Below are positions 60,214 through 64,000 of a DNA stretch of 64,000 nt, piece after piece. The stretch spans positions 62,001 through 126,000 of the forward strand of contig CALSOU010000003.1 of assembly GCA_943788055.1 (NCBI GenBank), in the 5' to 3' direction. Made by a program: the position numbers and the translations under genes. The DNA is from an uncultured Saprospiraceae bacterium. GTDB taxonomy: Bacteria > Bacteroidota > Bacteroidia > Chitinophagales > Saprospiraceae. Each line of letters starts with the position of its first letter. The first letter of the stretch is position 1. Below the pieces are notes generated by a model. The model saw only the letters and a list, made by a program, of their open reading frames with translations. It had not been told where the DNA came from and searched no databases.

Positions 60214-63200
60214 ATGATTCGTCTCTTATTTATCATTTGTTTTTTATTTCCTATGTACTTGTGGAGTGCTTCAGCTACCTCGTCTACATCAACACCAATA
60301 GGCCCTTCTGCCCCGATGTGTGATTGCACGGTTTTCCAAGGAGAAGATTCGTTTCCATTGCCATTTATTAGTGGAAATCAATCTGCAATAGATTTTTATG
60401 CTTATGGAACTCCGATAGGTAGTTCTTCTAATACGGGATTAGAGACATCAAATGGTATGATCATGATGCTTTACGAGGACTTGATATCTGGTGAGACTAG
60501 TTTGATAATCATCTTGGATTCCGCTAATGATGGTTCTGGAGGTGAGGTAAATATTAATTTCAATTGTTTACCATCTGATGCTTTTGTAATGTTATCTGAT
60601 GATAGTGGTGAATTAACAGGCACACCTCCAAATATTGTAGGAGATTTCTTTTGGTCGCCTTGTTGCACAGACGGTGGGATTATCGGAGGTATTGGCTGCG
60701 GCAATACAGTTACTATTGATCCTGATATAATTAGCGGCATAGATTTTTTCGCTCTCGCATTTGGCGAGGCTTCTTCAGCAGATCTAATTACCTTGCCTTC
60801 AAGTGATTGTCCTATTACTATCGACTGTGGTGGAACTAGCTGTTGTGAAGAGTCATTTGAATTTGAAGCAGTGACGCAAGATGCGACTTGTAGTGCCGGT
60901 TCCGATGGTTCTATAGATCTAACGACCACTTGCTCAGTAAATCCGGGCTTTGAATGGTCGAATGGAGAGACTACGGAAGATCTTTCCAACCTAACAGCAG
61001 GAGTATATTCTGTAACAATTACAGACGATTCGGGCTGTAGTTTGTCAGACTCATATACTGTTGGAATAAATGAACTAGTGCTCGACGTTACAGGTTTAGC
61101 TGAAGATGTTGGGTGTATGAACAATATGGACGGCACAATTACTACAACGGTCTCAAATTCAACGAGTACTCCTTTTTCCTTCATTTGGAGCAATGGCGAA
61201 ACTTCTCAAGATTTGTTAGATTTAGATGTAGGTAATTATTTAGTGACAGTTACAGATGCTAATGGATGTACAGGTACTCAAGAATTCGTTATTACAGAAC
61301 CAGAAGAATTGGTTGGTGCAATAGTTAATGTTGTCCAGCCTGTTGAACCAGTAATTTATGGTACTGCTGGTACTACTATTTCAGGGGGTAGTCCTGGCTA
61401 TACTTATTTATGGGATAATGGTGAATCGACTCCAGTAGCCTCAAATCTTGCGCCAGGTATTCACAATGTTACAATCACAGATATCAAGGGATGCGAAATC
61501 ATCTTAACTGTTGAGATTTATGAGCAATTTACAGTTGGAACTGCTGTTAATGAGGAATTCTGTAACTCTGAATGTGCAGGATCAATAAATTTACAACCTA
61601 CAGGTGGACTGCCACCCTATGAATACTCTTGGTCGAATGGTGCAACGACACCAGTCCTCACGAACTTATGTGCGGGTATCTACATTTGTGATATCATGGA
61701 CAGTTATGGTTCTTTTTTTCAAGTTAGCGTCATTATTAATCCATTCCCAGATATTTATCTCAATGCTGATTTTTCTACTACTATTTGTGATACCACAGCA
61801 GTAGGATATATAGACCTATCGATTACTGGAGGTACAATGCCATATAGCTTTTTTTGGTCAAATGGTTCATTTTCAGAAGATTTAACACAATTATCTTCAG
61901 GTACTTATGAAGTTACAGTAAGTGATTTTAACAATTGTACTATTGAGGATTCTTTTACAATTTTGGAGTCTCCCTCGTTTTCCTTTGAATCAAATATTAC
62001 TGCTGCGGATTGTGGCCAAAACAATGGAGGTATCTTGCTTGATAATTTCCAAGGGCAAGCACCGTATGAATATTTTTGGAGCTCAGGAGAATTTACAGAA
62101 TCTATTAGTAATAAACCTGCTGGAACATATGGAGTCACAATAACAGATAACGAAGGCTGCAGCCAAACTCATAGTTTTACGATTCCTAGTTCGCAAGGAG
62201 CAACGCTTGATTTTGAAGTCAACCATGTTTCTTGTGAGGGTGAAATGGACGGTAGTATTAGTGTCGATATCATCAATGGAACACCACCATATACCTTTGA
62301 ATGGAGTTCTGGTCAATCGAGTAGTTATATAGAAAATTTGCCCCCAGGGGATTATACTGTGACTGTTAGTGATAGTCTAAATTGCACATATTCCTCTAGT
62401 TTTAATTTAGCTATTAGCTCATTTATCACTATTAATCCTTTTGTTTTTGACGAATCTTGTAGTGGTTTAGTAGACGGAGAGTTACACATTGAAGTCCTTG
62501 AAGGTTTTGCACCGTATCAATATATTTGGTCAAATGGCATGACAGAACCCATCGTCGATAGTTTGGCTTCAGGGCAATATCAATTGGATCTAATTGATTC
62601 TTTAGGATGCCTATATAGCTTCGAATATGAAATTAAAGAAGGAAATTCAGTTACTTTTATTGATTCCATTATTAATAATTTATGTGCTAATCAATTCAAC
62701 GGTTCTATACAAGTAGAAGCAATAGGAAATGAACCGTTTACATTTGAATGGGATAACGCTTCGACGGATTCTATTATAACCGATTTGCCGTATGGCATAT
62801 TTACTATTACTGCCACAGATATAGATGGCTGTGCATTTGAGAAACAATTTCAATTAATCGACCCTCCTGCCCTTAGCAATGTTTTTGACGTCATTCAACC
62901 TGGATGTAATGAGGACACGCTTGGTACTGCTACTGCCATAACAAGCGGGGGCACTGGAAACTTTGAAGTCTTATGGAGTAATGGGCAAATGACTAATACG
63001 ATTACCGAACTTGAATCAGGACTTTTTACTGTTACGATCACAGATAATAATAGTTGCACATTGGTAGATTCAATTGCCATCATTGAAAGTGAGCCCGTGC
63101 AAGCAATTGCTATTGTTGATTCGATTACCTGCTATGGCGATTTTGCTAGTATACAACTAATTACACTTTCTGGGATAGAACCATTCCAATTTCTTTGGGA

Positions 63201-64000
63201 TGACGGAAATACTGAGCAAATCAGAGATGATTTGACAGCTGGTTTTCATTCAGTAGAAATTAGTGACGACATTGGTTGTTTTCGTGATTTATCTTTTTTC
63301 TTAAGTCAACCTGACAAACTAACATCTATTTTCAGTCAGTCAATTCCTCCAACATCGACAGGAGGTGATGGGTTATTGCAAATAGATATAGTTGGAGGCA
63401 CCCCTCCTTACACAATAGAGTGGAGTAATGGCTCTGTAGATGTACTTGTTATTGAAAATCTTGATTATGGTACGTATTCGTATACTATTGTTGATGGCAA
63501 TGGATGTGTTAATAGTGGTCAAATAGTCTTTGAGCCTTTGCCCCTTTCAAGTAATATTGGTGTTTCAGCAAATCAATGTTTTGATCAATGTAATGGATCT
63601 ATTGAGCTAGAAATACTTGGTGGCGCTATGCCATATTCTTTTCTATGGTCCAATGGGAGTAGTAATAGCACGATTGATGAACTTTGCGACGGATCTTATA
63701 GCGTGACAGTCACGGACGACCTCAGTGCTACACTTATCTACAATGATATTCTCATACAAAGTCCAGCTCTCCTTTCATCTATGAATATCACTACGGATGT
63801 TTCTTGTATAGGTGCAAATGATGGTTCTATTTTTATTGATGCATTTGGAGGCACCCCTCCTTATGATTATATCTTTGATGGTAATAGTTCTTCCAATCTA
63901 ATCACAGATTTAGAAGAAGGCGAATATATGTATGAGGTCGTTGATAGTTTTGGCTGCTTAAATAGTGAGGTTGTAACAATTATGGGAGTTTCACCCTTAG
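60214..64000 (+). CDS. Large SprB-repeat surface adhesin, partial (runs off window)
   Basis: ATG 60214, open for 1262 codons to the window edge, no stop. Signal peptide MIRLLFIICFLFPMYLWS ends about ASA. Residues about 30-215 form an N-terminal domain with paired cysteines (CDCTVFQGEDSFPLPFISGN; SPCCTDGGIIGG). From residue about 248, about 14 SprB-type repeats of 75-80 aa follow; each shows W(S/D)NG, a short loop and a YxVTxTDxxGC strand. Cysteines pair within units (for example CSAGSDGS and SDSGC). SprB in Flavobacterium is a mobile surface adhesin moved for gliding and is T9SS cargo; the missing C-terminus should hold the sorting domain. It is divergent from the T9SS type B protein. Confidence 0.93.
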   Translation, partial: MIRLLFIICFLFPMYLWSASATSSTSTPIGPSAPMCDCTVFQGEDSFPLPFISGNQSAIDFYAYGTPIGSSSNTGLETSNGMIMMLYEDLISGETSLIIILDSANDGSGGEVNINFNCLPSDAFVMLSDDSGELTGTPPNIVGDFFWSPCCTDGGIIGGIGCGNTVTIDPDIISGIDFFALAFGEASSADLITLPSSDCPITIDCGGTSCCEESFEFEAVTQDATCSAGSDGSIDLTTTCSVNPGFEWSNGETTEDLSNLTAGVYSVTITDDSGCSLSDSYTVGINELVLDVTGLAEDVGCMNNMDGTITTTVSNSTSTPFSFIWSNGETSQDLLDLDVGNYLVTVTDANGCTGTQEFVITEPEELVGAIVNVVQPVEPVIYGTAGTTISGGSPGYTYLWDNGESTPVASNLAPGIHNVTITDIKGCEIILTVEIYEQFTVGTAVNEEFCNSECAGSINLQPTGGLPPYEYSWSNGATTPVLTNLCAGIYICDIMDSYGSFFQVSVIINPFPDIYLNADFSTTICDTTAVGYIDLSITGGTMPYSFFWSNGSFSEDLTQLSSGTYEVTVSDFNNCTIEDSFTILESPSFSFESNITAADCGQNNGGILLDNFQGQAPYEYFWSSGEFTESISNKPAGTYGVTITDNEGCSQTHSFTIPSSQGATLDFEVNHVSCEGEMDGSISVDIINGTPPYTFEWSSGQSSSYIENLPPGDYTVTVSDSLNCTYSSSFNLAISSFITINPFVFDESCSGLVDGELHIEVLEGFAPYQYIWSNGMTEPIVDSLASGQYQLDLIDSLGCLYSFEYEIKEGNSVTFIDSIINNLCANQFNGSIQVEAIGNEPFTFEWDNASTDSIITDLPYGIFTITATDIDGCAFEKQFQLIDPPALSNVFDVIQPGCNEDTLGTATAITSGGTGNFEVLWSNGQMTNTITELESGLFTVTITDNNSCTLVDSIAIIESEPVQAIAIVDSITCYGDFASIQLITLSGIEPFQFLWDDGNTEQIRDDLTAGFHSVEISDDIGCFRDLSFFLSQPDKLTSIFSQSIPPTSTGGDGLLQIDIVGGTPPYTIEWSNGSVDVLVIENLDYGTYSYTIVDGNGCVNSGQIVFEPLPLSSNIGVSANQCFDQCNGSIELEILGGAMPYSFLWSNGSSNSTIDELCDGSYSVTVTDDLSATLIYNDILIQSPALLSSMNITTDVSCIGANDGSIFIDAFGGTPPYDYIFDGNSSSNLITDLEEGEYMYEVVDSFGCLNSEVVTIMGVSPL

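Noticed and set aside
60471-61193. 240-codon antisense frame inside the SprB adhesin
   Set aside because: Ser/Pro/Val-rich shadow caused by the repetitive third-position bias of the plus-strand gene; no start signal and no family.
60214-64000. Regular spacing of similar DNA in the adhesin as a CRISPR or tandem DNA repeat
   Set aside because: The periodicity is at protein level (75-80 aa SprB units); DNA units are diverged and no direct repeats of 24-40 bp with unique spacers exist.
1-64000. Search for tRNA, rRNA, CRISPR, IS transposases and toxin-antitoxin pairs
   Set aside because: Reading both strands for tRNA T-loops, repeat arrays and transposase motifs gave nothing I could support.

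Overview
The window reads as a chromosomal segment of an AT-rich member of the Bacteroidota, probably an aquatic gliding lineage such as the Saprospiria (inference). The grounds are type IX secretion (T9SS) C-terminal sorting domains, a gliding-motility-associated C-terminal domain, SprB repeats, many lipoproteins with short lipobox signals, a Rho factor with a long disordered N-terminal insert, and Bacteroidota-type promoters (TAnnTTTG). I found no rRNA, tRNA, CRISPR array, intact IS element or phage module. The backbone is ordinary housekeeping, with interest in decayed genes, a dispersed repeat and a few accessory clusters.

Layout. 1-6 kb: flavin reductase-like protein, ThiL, an orphan DctQM TRAP permease, a broken glycosyltransferase and an App1-type phosphatase. 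6-11.4 kb: a small basic secreted protein, then a minus-strand run of PanD, flippase-like membrane protein, HldE/RfaE2-type adenylyltransferase, Nif3-like protein, zinc-ribbon coiled-coil protein and TPR protein; a terminator hairpin overlaps the start of the TPR gene. 11.7-16.5 kb: TlpA-like thioredoxin, a DUF6029-type barrel, an Omp28-type lipoprotein, an alkyltransferase-like DNA repair protein, Nudix and SDR enzymes. 16.6-24 kb: UvrA, a decayed outer-membrane protein remnant, MtaB, a small periplasmic protein, DNA polymerase IV and a T9SS-exported endonuclease I. 24-30 kb: a 53-aa membrane protein, Lgt, Frr, SerS, Rho and L34.

30-37.9 kb: two small lipoproteins, LptB, an Ig-like lipoprotein, an MtfA-like protein that has lost its HExxH motif, an ABC exporter, an MFS transporter and a rhodanese lipoprotein. 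37.9-44.7 kb: di-haem peroxidase, exonuclease III, RluB-type pseudouridine synthase, DnaB, a secreted coiled-coil protein and a small membrane protein. 44.9-49.1 kb: three consecutive parvulin/SurA-type periplasmic chaperone genes. 49.3-52.9 kb: a DUF2805, DUF2256, SDR and iron-sulfur photolyase cluster followed by an unknown lipoprotein. 53.5-57.5 kb: two DUF2461 paralogues around MscS and a glycerate kinase remnant, then ArfB and a PfkB kinase. 57.8 kb to the end: a T9SS type B surface protein and the first 1262 codons of a SprB-repeat adhesin that runs off the window.

Functional themes are envelope building (Lgt, LptB, SurA-like trio, Omp28/DUF6029), T9SS cargo and adhesion, and DNA repair (UvrA, ExoIII, DinB, alkyltransferase-like protein, photolyase). 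The least expected items are three gene remnants (glycosyltransferase, outer-membrane barrel, glycerate kinase), an inverted pair of ~160-bp dispersed repeats each followed by a T7/A7 hairpin, a Rho carrying two AT-hook-like motifs, the start codon buried in a terminator, and the large open SprB adhesin.
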